A DNA stretch of 64,000 nt, from assembly GCA_032718565.1 (NCBI GenBank), contig JAVGVS010000528.1, positions 90,001-154,000 of the forward strand, in the 5' to 3' direction. The first letter of the stretch is position 1; each line of letters opens with the position of its first letter. Source of the DNA: Distichodus sexfasciatus (lineage: Eukaryota > Chordata > Actinopteri > Characiformes > Distichodontidae). The position numbers and the translations under genes were made by a program. The notes under the pieces are model-generated. The model saw only the letters and a list, made by a program, of their open reading frames with translations. It searched no databases and was not told the DNA's origin. Positions 1-10,351 of this stretch are shown here, piece by piece.

Positions 1-979
1 ACTACAAATTTCAGTAACATACGTTGGAACACATTTTAACTTGAAATTTAGTGCTGTTTTGTTTTTATAATAAAATCCCCAATACTCCAAAGAGCTTTGT
101 CACAAAATAAAACTGTGAATAAAAGAGCTATTTTCTACAGCGTGTCTACAGTCATTATGCTAGACCACGTCGCCCTCCACTGGATGTACAATGAACTGCA
201 GTAAACATTTTAGCATTTTAGCACTTTTTGGTGAAAGTAACTCAAAAGTAATGCAGGAGTCGTAAACATTACAATTCAGAGACAGTAATCCTGGAATGAA
301 CCCAGTTACTTTGAAACAACAGCAACCAGTCATCTAGAATATATCACATTGTGGAAGTAACTTGACCATCACTGTTTTCTTTTCTTTTTCTTTTTTTTTT
401 TTTATTGCTTGTAACCAATAACAAAGAAAGGCATAAAAGGAAAAACAAAAAACAAAACAACAAGGACAGTTATACATTTAACCAGAGCCGGCCCAAGTAT
501 GTTTAATCCATGCTGCTTAGCCCCAAGAGTATGTATGAAATTACATCAAGTTTATTTTTAATTTATATAAGGCTTTAATATTTCAGTTGATATCATATTG
601 GTAATGAAATCCATTATTCAATTAAAAACAACTAATATTAATTAAAGATCATAGCAAGGGTAAAAACATTGGTAGAGTGATGTAAGCAATATAGCTACAA
701 AAAAAAGAAAATTTATATTGGGTGTGTTAGATTTATAGTAAAAAAGTATCAATAAAGGATTGACAATAATTAGCTTTATGGTTGGTGGCACAGAGGCCTC
801 AACAAAATTCTGCTTAGGCCCCCTGAAGGCTTGGGCCGCCCCAGACGAACTATCATAATAACAGCATATATAGTCAATGTCAAATGAATACACATAAAAC
901 AAGTAAACACTATTTAAAACAGACATTTAGTTGTGCACACTCGTCATTAATTAAAGTAAGGTATCAGAGAACCATCATT
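1..979. other. Gene-free left flank with transposon debris
   Basis: No coding region is supported here. The stretch is AT-rich. A T-rich run lies near 380-402. Two inversely oriented segments, near 484-525 (CAGAGCCGGCCCAAG) and 800-848 (reverse complement begins CTGGGGCGGCCCAAG), look like the ends of a short non-autonomous DNA transposon of about 360 bp. No clean target-site duplication was found. Short open frames here have no recognisable domain. Confidence 0.5.
484..848. mobile_element. Probable MITE with CGGCCCAAG inverted ends
   Basis: The left end reads CAGAGCCGGCCCAAG. The right end, reverse-complemented, reads CTGGGGCGGCCCAAG, and both are followed inward by a TAAGCAG/TGCTTAG-type motif. 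Inverted ends with no internal coding sequence suggest a non-autonomous hAT-like element. The exact borders and duplication were not resolved. Confidence 0.4.
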
Positions 980-2605
980 AGCCAAGTTTCCATCCAGTTT
1001 TTTGCGACGTTTTGTTATCGACAAACAGAATATGCGTAAAAAGAAATGTGCGAAATTTGCTGTCTCCAGCCTGTTTCCATCCAACTGCTTTTTTATCCAT
1101 AGGTCGAGGGTGCTCAAGGACAAATCTGCCTTGTCGCTCTATACATAATTCTGTGTATGTTTGGATGAGTTATATTGGTCTCTGTCTAAGAGGTGTCTTT
1201 TGAAACGCCTTTAACATGGAAAAATTATTCAATTTGGCCTGTGGTAATGACAAGACTTTTTTCTTAAGCAAACATCTTTAATTTTATTTGGGAAATGTAT
1301 TTCAATTACAATGCAGATATTTTTAAGACTGATCCATGTATGAGTCACTGGTTGAGGAATTTGTTTGCTGCACAAAATTCGGTAATCTGTAAAAAGATAA
1401 GAAAGCTTCCCTTCAATGTGTTCTCCTTAATTTCGCCTATAATTTAAGATGAGCCTGTTATATTATATTTTATATTTTATTATATTTATTATATTATAAC
1501 CTTCTACCCCCTGCACATCCAATGTAAAATGTCAATTTGCACCTGTTTAAATGTTTGCATATTTGCACATATACTGAGCATTGTACTTGGAAATAGTCCG
1601 GATATAGTATCTGTCTATTAAGAATCTCATCTCTTGCACACCTTAGTGTAAAATGTCAATTTCAACCTGTTAAGAATATTGCATCCTGACTGACAAAACA
1701 TGCTTACCTCTATGTCTGTCTTCCCTGGTTCAGTCTAAATGTATATTGTATATTGGTCTGGTTTAAAATGTATATTGTTTAATGTATATTTTAGTATTTT
1801 TACTTATTTATTGCTTTATTCCATGTGCCTAGTCGTGCCACTGCCTATTTATTCTCTGTTCTACTGTTCTTTTTGTTTGTTTGCACTGAAATAACTCAAG
1901 CCACGTCGTCTCGTCTCTCTATGTATCTGTACAGTATATAACAGAGATGACAATAAAGTTGACTTTGACTTTGACTTGTTTGTTTTTTCTGTTATTTATT
2001 GAAATGTTTAGTTTTCATTCATCTATTGTGCTCGTGCCTTTATGTGAATTGTCATTATGATGTGTTCAGGTTTACGTTTGTGTGTTTCTTGAGTTTACCT
2101 TAAAAAACAAAAAACAAAAACAATTTTGTGTATGTTTGTAAATGATCTACCTTTTTGTTTACGTGACACCCCCTCCGCCGCTAAACAAAGAAACAAAGTG
2201 ATGGAGAGATTATTCAGACAGTTTTTTTTTAATTTGCCAGCTTACTGTTATTTTGCCAGTTTCAAATACCTGAATTGTACAAAATATCAAATGAATGAAT
2301 AGCAGAACGAAGCAGGTTGCTCGTCTGATAGCCCTAGAGCTCGAAGAAAGTCCCCCAGTGCGACGAAACCCACGTGATGAAAATGTATCATGTGACACAT
2401 TTATTTGCGTTAAAGCCCTTTATTTCCCGACAAAAAGTGTTTCCAAAGTAGTTTTTGCGACATCTGAAGTATCGGAAACGGTTAAACGGAAAAATATTTT
2501 GTCGACATTTACAAAATTTTATCGATAATTAGCATTTCCATCAGCTATATCGGTAAAAAATGTGACATATTTTTTCGCAAAAACTCCTTGGATGGAAACC
2601 TGGCT
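980..2605. mobile_element. Non-autonomous DNA transposon with TTTCCATCCA inverted ends
   Basis: The left end (980 on) reads AGCCAAGTTTCCATCCAG. The right end (to 2605), reverse-complemented, reads AGCCAGGTTTCCATCCAA. Both continue into TTTTTGCG-containing sequence. The span is about 1.6 kb, and no transposase frame is visible. A further TTTCCATCCAA copy lies inside near 1074. A retroposon-like tail with TTGACT repeats near 1948-1977 shows that a second element is nested within. No target-site duplication could be read, so the superfamily is left open. Confidence 0.6.
1490..1980 (+). repeat. Retroposon 3' end with TTGACT-repeat tail
   Basis: AT-rich sequence ends at about 1948-1977 in GACAATAAAGTTGACTTTG followed by repeated TTGACT units. 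This is a typical tail of fish LINE- or SINE-type retroposons. The 5' border is unclear and there is no coding frame. It lies inside the larger inverted-end element at 980-2605. Confidence 0.4.
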
Positions 2606-2639
2606 GCTGTTATTTACTCCGCAAAACTGTGTGATACAT

Positions 2640-3070
2640 GCGGGGTTTATTACGTCACGGCCGCTTTGACGCGTGCTGCTGTAGTTCCCGCTGTCCACCA
2701 GATGGCGCTGTTCCACTGCACAAGCAGAAATGCTTCGTGTAAATCATCACGTCCTTATATCGAGTGATCATCCGACCGCCAGAAAAGCGGCTCTTTCACG
2801 ACACTCAGCACAAAACTAGTAAACAAGTTGTAACATTCAGAATTCAGTCCTTAACACTGACCAGGTGAAGCCTGGCTCCCCAGTGAAGCTTCAAGTCCTC
2901 GCTGCAGTCCGCCCTTGTCCACTGGGTAGTGCGCATGAGGCGGATTGGGACGCGGCCGGGGCGCTAACTGCCAACAAGACAGCGGTTATGAGTCGACGGA
3001 AACACAGGAGCTTTATAAAGGTTTTACATTTTACCTGCTGCTTCAGGACACGTGTGGTACAAATGTAGAC
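2640..3070 (+). promoter_or_regulatory. cdkn2aip: CpG-rich candidate promoter / 5'UTR region of cdkn2aip
   Basis: CpG density rises here compared with the AT-rich flanks, with CG dinucleotides around 2641-2680 and 2935-2965. It contains TTACGTCA at 2650-2657 (ATF/CREB-like) and a full CTCF core at 2695-2709. The coding start of cdkn2aip lies 1.4 kb further on, directly after a splice-acceptor-like TTTTGTTGCAG. A non-coding first exon here, spliced to 4456, is therefore likely. CAG|GTGAAG at about 2862 is one candidate donor. No transcript evidence is available. Confidence 0.4.
2695..2709 (+). promoter_or_regulatory. CTCF core motif
   Basis: CCACCAGATGGCGCT fits the vertebrate CTCF core consensus CCASYAGRKGGCRSY at every position. 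It sits in a CpG-rich stretch next to the presumed cdkn2aip promoter and just right of a transposon end at 2605. Occupancy cannot be judged from sequence. Confidence 0.55.
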
Positions 3071-3324
3071 ATCTCACCAAGTCGCTCTGGGTTAAACCTG
3101 CTTAACAGGAATGTTTATTATACTGAGCTCTAGCCAACATTAGCTGACTTAGCTTAGCATCCAGCAGCTACTAGTGAGAACTTTACATTAGCAGATGAGC
3201 TAAATCCTCAAGAGTTACGCGTCATATTTACGACATGAGGTAGAATACACGTGGACGTAGAGGTTGAACGTTGAGTGCTGTAGCTGCACTGTCTGAGTTA
3301 GACACCGGACTAGCAGAAGGAGTG

Positions 3325-3775
3325 TAAATCACAAGTTTTACTACGATACCATATTATACCGGTTCAGTAGACAAAGATTCCATATCTGCCAGTATCACGC
3401 TACGTTACGATTTCGATTCGATTCCGTTCAGGAGCCAGTGATCGATATGAGACGATTTCTGATGCTGATTTAACACCATCGGTTCCATTCATACCAAACC
3501 ACAAAACGCCACGCAAATATCATTTGACATTTTGGCCCACAGTAGCCTGTGTTACTGGATTTAATAAAAGTTGTGAGAGAAGCAGCTGACATCTCTGTGC
3601 TTGCTTGGTGAGGAATGTTCCAAGATGTCTGATCGATGTGTTCATTCTGGATCAATGGAATGGACTTGCTGATCATTGAGTAGATGTAGATGTTGTTGTG
3701 TTGAAATAAGTTGAGAGGAAACTAAATAAAGCGTATTGATGTATCAGCGTATTGATGATACCGATGTATCACTAG
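3325..3775 (-). mobile_element. MITE family F1 copy (GTGTAACGATAC family), minus orientation
   Basis: Read on the minus strand this segment follows the same order of motifs as the copies at 7128, 17418, 31831 and 44300. ATGTATC-type start motifs lie near 3735-3770. ATCACTGGCTCCTGAA-type sequence lies near 3430-3450. The outer end TGATTTACAC corresponds to 3325-3334. It is non-coding and borders are approximate. Confidence 0.45.
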
Positions 3776-4455
3776 CTAGTCAGTAGCATCTCTGACGTGG
3801 TTCTTGTGTGTTGGAGTAACATGATGACAGCACCATTACAGCTAACCTGTCATATCAGTGCGGTGCTCTGTCTCCATCATTTCGTACATCGTAATCTGTA
3901 AGTCTGTCGTTTGTCTGTCTGTGGTCATCAGTCTTCCGTGAGTGCTTGACTGGACTTCTTTTGGCTTCTTGAAGGCATTTCACATCTGGGTGGCGTTGGT
4001 GCTGTGGTCCAAGTGACTGAAATTCTTTGTTGGTGATCATGGGCCAGTTTCCCAGCCTAAGATTAAGACTAGTCTTAGACTAACTTTGACTTTCAGTGTT
4101 AAATCTCCATTGGAATTGCAGCTCAGTCCAAGACTAGGCTTAATCCATGTTCAAGAAACCAGCCCCATATGTTTAGATGTTCATGCGGGAGCTGAAGACA
4201 TCAAGATTCTTTTTCACATACATAGTTCTACAATAACAACATGTAGAGAAATGCAGCCAAAAATCTTTAATAAAGGGTCCAAAACAAATAATTGGACTAG
4301 ATTTCTAATGCCTTGAAGTGTTGAAATGAACGTACCTACAGGCTACCAGAGCGATCAGGAAGCTGTCTTGATGTAGCAGCGCAGTACTGGAACACCCTCG
4401 GTCCCACTGTACTGTAGAACCATGCCGTGTTTTAATCTGGGTTGTTTTGTTGCAG
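3776..4455. other. Unclassified sequence upstream of cdkn2aip coding exons
   Basis: No coding exon is supported. AAGATTCTTTTTCACATACA near 4202-4221 belongs to a motif that recurs at 42071, 43778, 60778 and 63783, probably a LINE/SINE 3' end. The stretch ends in the acceptor-like TTGTTTTGTTGCAG at 4442-4455, two bases before the cdkn2aip start codon. Confidence 0.4.
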
Positions 4456-4457
4456 TG

Positions 4458-4699
4458 ATGGCGGAGGGGAATGGAAGCGACGTGTCGGAGTTCCTGTCCC
4501 AGAACCCTGAGTTGGCCGAGTGGCTGGAGACGCTGCGTGAACACTGTGAGACCAATAAGCACTGGAAGGCCAGACGCCAGTTCGTCCTGCGCAACCTGGA
4601 ACACTTTCCCAGTGTCCAAACCGACTCCTCGTCCCCCTGCCTGGACAAGTTGCTGTGCCTCTCGAAAGTCTGGGCTAACCACATCTTCTTAGGATGTCA
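4458..4699 (+). CDS. cdkn2aip: cdkn2aip coding exon 1
   Basis: Encodes residues 1-80 and two bases of codon 81. It carries most of the XTBD fold (SEFLSQNPELAEWLE to WANHIFLGC). The donor CA|GTAAGT is strong. The start is the first ATG after the upstream acceptor-like site, and its MAEGNGSDVSEFL start lines up with the mammalian N-terminus. Confidence 0.92.
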
Positions 4700-5612
4700 G
4701 TAAGTCGCCTGCGCCGCCGCTGCTGAACACCGACAGCTGTTTTCTTTTGTGTAGTTTAGATCCAGACGTTGAGGGTGTGCTTGAATTAAAGGTATCCCCA
4801 GCCCGTGATGGAGAAGGTGAGGGAGATGGCGGAGGGCATCACAGTGGACGAGGTTCCTGTCCGGAAGACCAGGGATGAGATCATGGGGAAAGGGAAGAGG
4901 CCTTCAGTTTCAGGTGAAACCCTAGTTTCTCACTCCACTAACAGCATCCTAAATGCTGATCCTAAATAACCCTCACATCCCTGACCATCGTGATTCCTCT
5001 TCTTTTCTTTCCGATCTGTCACTTGCAGCTCCGGATGCCGACAGCTGGAATAAGAAAAGCAGAATCACAGACAGCAAAGTGAAGGAGCAGAATCCTGGAC
5101 GTCCAGCCTCTACCGCCACCACCACCACCACTACCATTAAAGCGGGTCCTCCTCCAGGAGCTACCGCGGAGCTGCAGACCTTCTTCAACCGCCTCTACAA
5201 GGCTGTGGCTTGGAAACTGGTGTCGGCCGGCGGGTTCGGACCCAACCTCGACCACTTTGAGATCCTGCGCTCCTGCGTGGAGTCGTGTAAGGACAACCTG
5301 GGCTGCGTGCTGGTGCCACTGAAAGACATCCCAGACCTACCGGCCGGCTGCACGCAGAGGGAGGGCCAGGTGTGTGAGCTGCGCTGCAGGAACGTCTACC
5401 TGGGCACCGGCTACGGCCGGGACGAGGGCGCTGCACGGGCCATGGCCTCAAAGGAGGCTCTCAAAACCTTCCAGGGGCGCAAGGTGACGGTGAAGGTGTC
5501 GCGCCGCAAGTTCCGGGGCCACGAGGTGGAGGATCTGGTGCTGCTGGATGAACTGCCCCGGAGCACTGTTTTACCCCCAGCTCTCAGTTACCCCTTTCAG
5601 GACAACCAATAA
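4458..5612 (+). CDS. cdkn2aip: CDKN2A-interacting protein (CARF), complete
   Basis: Three coding exons join in frame: 4458-4699, 4792-4913 and 5029-5612 (948 nt, 315 aa). Donors are CA|GTAAGT and CAG|GTGAAA; acceptors are AAAG| and TTGCAG|. Residues about 1-120 form the XTBD domain known to bind XRN2, with motifs such as SQNPELAEWLE, ETNKHWKARRQF and WANHIFLGCQYPQ. Residues about 165-310 match the conserved C-terminal double-stranded-RNA-binding-like domain (FFNRLYKAVAWKLV, VCELRCRNVYLGTG, EDLVLLDE). In mammals CDKN2AIP is a nuclear protein of about 580 aa that binds p14ARF, acts on p53 and binds XRN2. Here the long serine-rich middle is reduced to about 40 residues with a short threonine run (about 142-147). 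The ATG follows an acceptor-like site by two bases, so a 5'UTR intron is likely. Identification is based on both ends matching the family. Confidence 0.93.
4792..4913 (+). CDS. cdkn2aip: cdkn2aip coding exon 2
   Basis: Completes codon 81 and encodes the YPQPVMEKVREMAEGI helix and a TRDEIMGKGK segment, matching the end of the mammalian XTBD domain. Acceptor TTAAAG|, donor CAG|GTGAAA. It keeps the frame open into exon 3. Confidence 0.9.
5029..5612 (+). CDS. cdkn2aip: cdkn2aip coding exon 3
   Basis: A single large exon encodes a short low-complexity linker with a threonine run (ACC/ACT repeat at about 5116-5135), then the C-terminal dsRNA-binding-like domain, ending in TAA at 5610-5612. The C-terminal LPPALSYP motif matches the family terminus. 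Confidence 0.93.
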
Positions 5613-6650
5613 GATGTGGCGGGGAAACTGCTGACTGCACACACACAAACACTTCAGCAACTTCAGTTCCAACGACTTTTATCTTTTATTTAATTGTGTT
5701 TTCATTTTAAGGTGATGTTGTTCTCGCTGTAAATGAATCACCTTGTAATGAAAGCTCCTGAAGTCAGTGCTGATCAGATTTGTAGATACTGAGAAGTAAA
5801 AAGTTATCTTCTGTCCTCCAGATCCTCGGCCACTGCTTGTTGCTGTACATTTTTTGGTTAAACTTGGATGCGTTTTTGATTTGTATAAAGTCAGCTTTCA
5901 TTTAGTTTGGTAGTGTTGTTTTATCTGAGCTCCAGAATGTCTGCAGCAGGAATAATCTGGAGTTTGGAGGGTCACTTTAGGGTTGATATGTAAAGTTAAA
6001 CAAAGATCAGCAGGATCTGGATGTTTGAGAGGATGTAGATTTTAATTTTTATTAAAGTTGAATATGAGGAAAAGAGCAAAACTTTGTAGATAAACATCCC
6101 GCAGGCCGCACCTGCCGTGTTCAGTGTCTGTCTAACAAAGATATTCCACTTCTACTGGTTTAGACACTGAGCTTCTTTATGGAGGTGAAGGCCTTTGTGC
6201 TGTCCTGTAGCAGGATTTTATAAGTGCAGATCTGCAGCAGTGGTGATGTTCTAACTGCCTTTTAAATCAGTCCCGCGTCGCTCTTTGACCCTCTGCAGTT
6301 TTGTAGGATTTAATCTCTCTTCTCTTTTTACCTGCTGCTTAATCCAAGTGGTGTACTAGAGTGTGATTACACAGCCACTTCCCTTTCTCTCTAAGTGTGG
6401 AAACCACTTAATTATCACTAATAAATATCCAGTTGTTGGGTGATTATTACCCAAAGTGTCAGTAAAAGGGTTTTGACAGGTTTATTCTTGTCCTTAATTT
6501 CACCAACAGGAAAAACGTTCAACTAATGTGTAGTGTTGATTTTGATTTTCATTTCCTTTTTTGTTGAGTCAGGTGATGTCCACGTGTCACGCCACAGGAA
6601 ACTAATAATCTATATTTTAATCTATATTTTTTACTAAAATAAACTCCACG
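5613..6650 (+). other. cdkn2aip: cdkn2aip 3'UTR (probable)
   Basis: Non-coding sequence after the stop codon. Possible polyadenylation signals are ATTAAA at 6051-6056 and AATAAA at 6638-6643. The second lies inside a 230-bp segment (6557-6786) that is duplicated at about 9367-9591. Which signal is used cannot be told from sequence. Confidence 0.45.
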
Positions 6651-6786
6651 TGTTTAAGGGCTGTCTGGAGAGTAATGTTGTTTTTACTCCGGTTCCGGTC
6701 TGCGTTGGTTTATGTGTTGCTGAGACAGTTTGATATAACTTTATGTTAAAGGTGTTTATTTATAAAACCTGTTGGTTTTGTGTTTC
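6557..6786 (+). repeat. Duplicated block B, copy 1
   Basis: This block matches 9367-9591 closely over its whole length; shared runs include AATCTATATTTTAATCTATA and ACCTGTTGGTTTTGTGTTTC. The second copy lacks a short piece after GATGTCCACG. It contains the AATAAA that may end cdkn2aip transcripts. Confidence 0.75.
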
Positions 6787-7436
6787 ATGTCCAAATGGTC
6801 AGTTCAGAGATTCACACTGAAGAAATGCAGTATGGATGTATATTTGGGATGTAACTGATGATGTCATAAAAGTGTTCCAAAACCATGTTGCACAAACGTT
6901 CACATCTCTAACAGTTTTGTTAAAGACGAGCGGTTCTCAGCTCCATTAGACGCTAATTTCTGCCACTTTCGGCAGCTTTTACCGCGTCTCTTTCTGACCC
7001 GTAATTGTCGGGAGCGGCAGCATCTTCACTAAATATGTAAGTGTGACATTTCCACTAGTGAGATCCAGCGATTAGTCACCATGCTTAGTCGCAGCAGCAG
7101 CAAGAACGCAGCCACGGCAGCTATTGGTGAGGGTGTAACGATACATCAAGCCAGTGATCAGCCAACACGCTATTGATCTACAATAAAAACATTGATCAGG
7201 CTTCATACACTGTAACATCACTTTGCTATAATATGTTTGTTAAATTAGTTCTTAAAACCTTTAAATTAGAACTGAAGAAAGCACAGTTAACTAATGTTTT
7301 GCACAAACAGGTACGCAACAAAACTTGTGCATGAGTGTTTTACACTGTCTCTAGATTCTGGTTTTACCTAAGACTGGTGAATATCGCAATCTTTGTGAGA
7401 ACTCTGTAAGTGCATTTTAATCACATGCACCACAAC

Positions 7437-8172
7437 CAGAGGTGGAAAAAGTACTGAAAATTTGTGATTAAGTAAAAGTATCTTTACTTTGCTTAAATTC
7501 TACTCAAGTGAAAGTAAAAGTACCCATCTAAAAATCTACTCGAGTAAAAGTAAAAAAGTACTTAATTTCAAATTTACTTTGAGTAAAAGTTACTTAGTTA
7601 CTTTCAATTACTTGATGTAAAAAGGACTAGTCATAAATCCAATCCAGCGCTAGTTGTTTTTAATCTTTTAGGCGGTGTAATGTGCAAACTTTGTTCCGAC
7701 CCCCCCATAAAACATGTTCAAGTACAAGAGGCATAAGTTGCAGAACCAAACATAAAGTGTCCGGGACACTCACATGTTAAAGACAAATGAGCGATTCCAT
7801 AGTAACACTGTGTAACACTTTTATAGAAAATATAACTGACAAATTAACAGCATAATGTTTACAACCTGTCCAGAGGTATAAACTACCAGCCACCAGCCAT
7901 CATCCAACGATAGGCTACATCAAAATAGCGGGAATGCCGCGCGTGAACGCCCGCGCAATTTCCTTTCAGTTCAGGCGGATTGTTTTTTTTGCCTGCAATT
8001 CATTTTTTACTCAGTAACGGGGGGTTTTCCAGTGAAGCGAAGTAAAATGCTTGGGTCAAAATGTACTCGAGTAAAATGACCCATTTCAAAAACGACTTAA
8101 AACATTTCAAATTACTCAAACTACTCAATTACAATAACGTGAGTAAATGTAATTGGTTACTTTCCACCTCTG
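7437..8172. mobile_element. Non-autonomous hAT-type element (CAGAGGTGGAAA ends)
   Basis: Inverted ends read CAGAGGTGGAAAAAGTAC on the left and, reverse-complemented, CAGAGGTGGAAAGTAACC on the right. The interior is rich in AGTAAAAGTA and ACTCAAGT motifs and has no transposase. It belongs to the same group as 29416-30257. The eight bases on either side do not match; both flanks are SINE sequence from different parts of that SINE. Confidence 0.75.
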
Positions 8173-8275
8173 CTCATGAGTCCCTCAGTGGTACCTTTAC
8201 CAGTTCGGGACATGAACCAGCAACCTTCTGATCATGGGTCCAACTCCCTAACTGTTACACTACCAACTGTCCCAC
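8173..8275 (-). mobile_element. tRNA-derived SINE (family A) fragment
   Basis: On the minus strand this is the 5' tRNA-like part of the SINE, with GTAGTGTAACAGTTAGGGAG and the GGTACCACTGAGG segment. The 3' part of the same SINE survives as GCACCACAACC at about 7427-7437, on the other side of the hAT element. Roughly 100 bp of SINE between them is missing. Confidence 0.65.
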
Positions 8276-8888
8276 GGTGATCATGAATGAGTCGAAATGT
8301 TTTTCAGTTTTAAATGTCTGCTTGAGCTCAGGAATGAGTATTGTGATATTTTAGTGTCTTTTTGTTATTTGATGTGAGTGGAAGTAATGGTGTAAATTAG
8401 CATGTGATATTGTCTCATATCCATCACTGGCTCCTGAATTAAATCAAATGGAAATCTCATTGTCCAATCGTTGTCCACTGAATTGATATGATGCCTTTTC
8501 GTGATGAAACTTGTGTTCTACACGCACATTTGTCCTTGGGGTTTGACTGCAGTATGTAAAATATTAATAACACAAATGAGCACTTGACTCGGCAGGGTGA
8601 TTGACAGCTCCTGGAGTCTGGATCTGATCTGAGCTCCACAAATGAGCAGAATTGGCCCGGAGCTTCGAACTCTCTCCTCTGAGTCACGCACACTTCATAA
8701 TGGCCAAATATCAAGGCATGCTGTCTTGTTTCAAAGTTTTCTCCCAACTCCCTTGCTGGGTTGTGAAGTTGTAAACAGAAAGGTTTAAGGACAGTCTCTT
8801 GTGGCGTAGTGCGTTCACTTGAGATAAATATGCCGCTTGCCTGAATCACCCAGATGAAAGGGAATTTAAGTGAGTATTTTGTCTTTGT

Positions 8889-9055
8889 GAACACAGCACT
8901 GCACACAGCTCACACCACAATGCATGGGGAGTACTGCTTGGGGACGGTACCTTGCTTATGAGTTCCTCAGTGGTACCTTTACTGGTCCGGAACGTGAACT
9001 GGTGACCCTTGGGGCCGTCTCCCTATTTGTTACACTACCAGCTGCTCAAATGATA
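8889..9055 (-). mobile_element. tRNA-derived SINE (family A), diverged
   Basis: The minus strand carries the family order: a tRNA-like head (GGTAGTGTAACAAATAGGGA), AAGGTACCGTCCCCAAGCAG, and a GTGTGCAGTGCTGTGTTCAC tail. Part of the middle is lost. Not a functional tRNA gene. Confidence 0.6.
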
Positions 9056-9252
9056 AAGTTTTTATGTGGAAAAGTTGCTGTTCTTTCTGAATTAACGAAA
9101 TAAATCAGGTGTACCATCTTATAAAGCTGATGCATGTCCTACTGGTCCTGATGCTGAAGAATCACTGCAGCGTCCAGGAGATCAGATTGGACTGTCTTTA
9201 TGAAGAGCTGTGAAGTTCTGAGGTGCGGTACAAAGTCGACTAACTAATACCA

Positions 9253-9703
9253 GCACTGTCTATATAGTGCTAAGACATGAATATGAATGTGTCTCAGACC
9301 CAAGCAACAACACAGCTGGATTCACTGAAAGGTGGCTCATGTTTGCTTTAATGAAATCTGGAATGTTTTTTTTTGTTGAATCAGGTGATGTCCACGGAAA
9401 CTGATAATCTATATTTTAATCTATATTTTTTACTAAAATAAACTCCATATGTTTAAGGACTGTCTGGAGAGTAATGTGTAATGTTGTTTTTACTCCAGTT
9501 CCGGTCTGCATTGGTGTGTGTTGCTGACATAGTTTGATATAACTTTATGTTACAGGTGTTTTTTTATAAAACCTGTTGGTTTTGTGTTTCAGCACCGTCT
9601 ATATAGCGCTAAAGACATGAATATTGCCCAGTGTCTCAGACCCAAACAACAACACAACTGAATTCACTAAAAGGTGGCTCATGTTTGCTTCAGTGAAATC
9701 CAG
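9253..9703 (+). repeat. Local A-B-A' direct duplication
   Basis: Segment A (9253-9359) begins GCACTGTCTATATAGTGCTA and returns as A' (9592-9703, GCACCGTCTATATAGCGCTA), exactly 339 bp later. Between them lies block B (about 9367-9591), whose other copy is at 6557-6786. Shared tracts in A and A' include GGTGGCTCATGTTTGCTT. No coding sequence is present. The direct-repeat layout resembles short LTRs around a body, but no LTR hallmarks such as TG..CA ends, a primer site or a purine tract were seen. Confidence 0.75.
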
Positions 9704-10340
9704 CTCCAAGAAGATTTTCAGGATTTTCAGTATTTACTGTTATTAACCGTGTCACGTTTATTCTGGAAAATACATAAAAACCCATAGAGTTTCCCCCATC
9801 AACACTTTATTCGGTTTATTGGGAAATTATATACAATTTTCCCCATGAAATCTTTCTCATTGATTCAGAACAAGTTAGTTTTTCCCTATAACAACATTGC
9901 CTCTTCAGTTCAGTAAAAACAGGGTAGATTTTCTCTACGAAAACTTCATCTCGTTCATTCAGAAGAATATTGGATCTTCTCTGTGGTGTTAATTGAGGTT
10001 AATTGGAGTAAAGTAGTGTAAAGTGCGTGTCCGGCATCAGCAGCAGAGTGATGTGATGTGATGTGATGAGATGTGATGTGACAGTGTCTCTCAGCCCTGA
10101 GCTCTGGCTCTTTTTCACGCTGCGCGTGTGTTTAACAAGCAGCTGATCTCCTCTAGAGTTCTCCATCAGCACCAGCAGGAGGAGCAGTGAAGCCGGACAC
10201 CAGCTGGACTCTAAAGGTGTTAATAATGCTCTTCTCTGTCAGGGCATCACCACTGACAGGCACTGTCTTTTCCCTTGATGTGACTTCTTTACTTTGTGAA
10301 ACAATGAGCAGGCAGACTGCCTTAGAAAACAAGACAGGAG
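9704..10340. other. Unclassified intergenic sequence
   Basis: No supported gene. There is a GTGAT-rich microsatellite at about 10047-10082. The right part adjoins the 3' end of the minus-strand CART gene. Confidence 0.4.
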
Positions 10341-10345
10341 ACGTT

Positions 10346-10351
10346 TTTATT
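10346..10351 (-). terminator. Polyadenylation signal of the first CART gene
   Basis: TTTATT on the plus strand gives AATAAA on the minus strand, about 105 nt after the CART stop codon at 10455. Distance and context suit a short neuropeptide 3'UTR. Confidence 0.6.

Larger units (their letters stand above)
7128..8490 (+). mobile_element. MITE family F1 copy interrupted by SINE and hAT insertions
   Basis: Begins GGGTGTAACGATACATCAAG at 7131 and ends in the family's TCATATCCATCACTGGCTCC block near 8416-8435. The middle holds a SINE (7420-7436 and 8173-8275), itself split by a hAT-type element at 7437-8172. It is non-coding and outer borders are approximate. Confidence 0.5.

Noticed and set aside
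8457..8906. 149-codon open frame on the minus strand
   Set aside because: No signal, domain or homology could be recognised. It overlaps the end of an F1 MITE and borders a SINE.
9253..9703. LTR retrotransposon with short terminal repeats
   Set aside because: The direct repeats lack TG..CA ends, a primer binding site and a polypurine tract, and block B also occurs alone at 6557.
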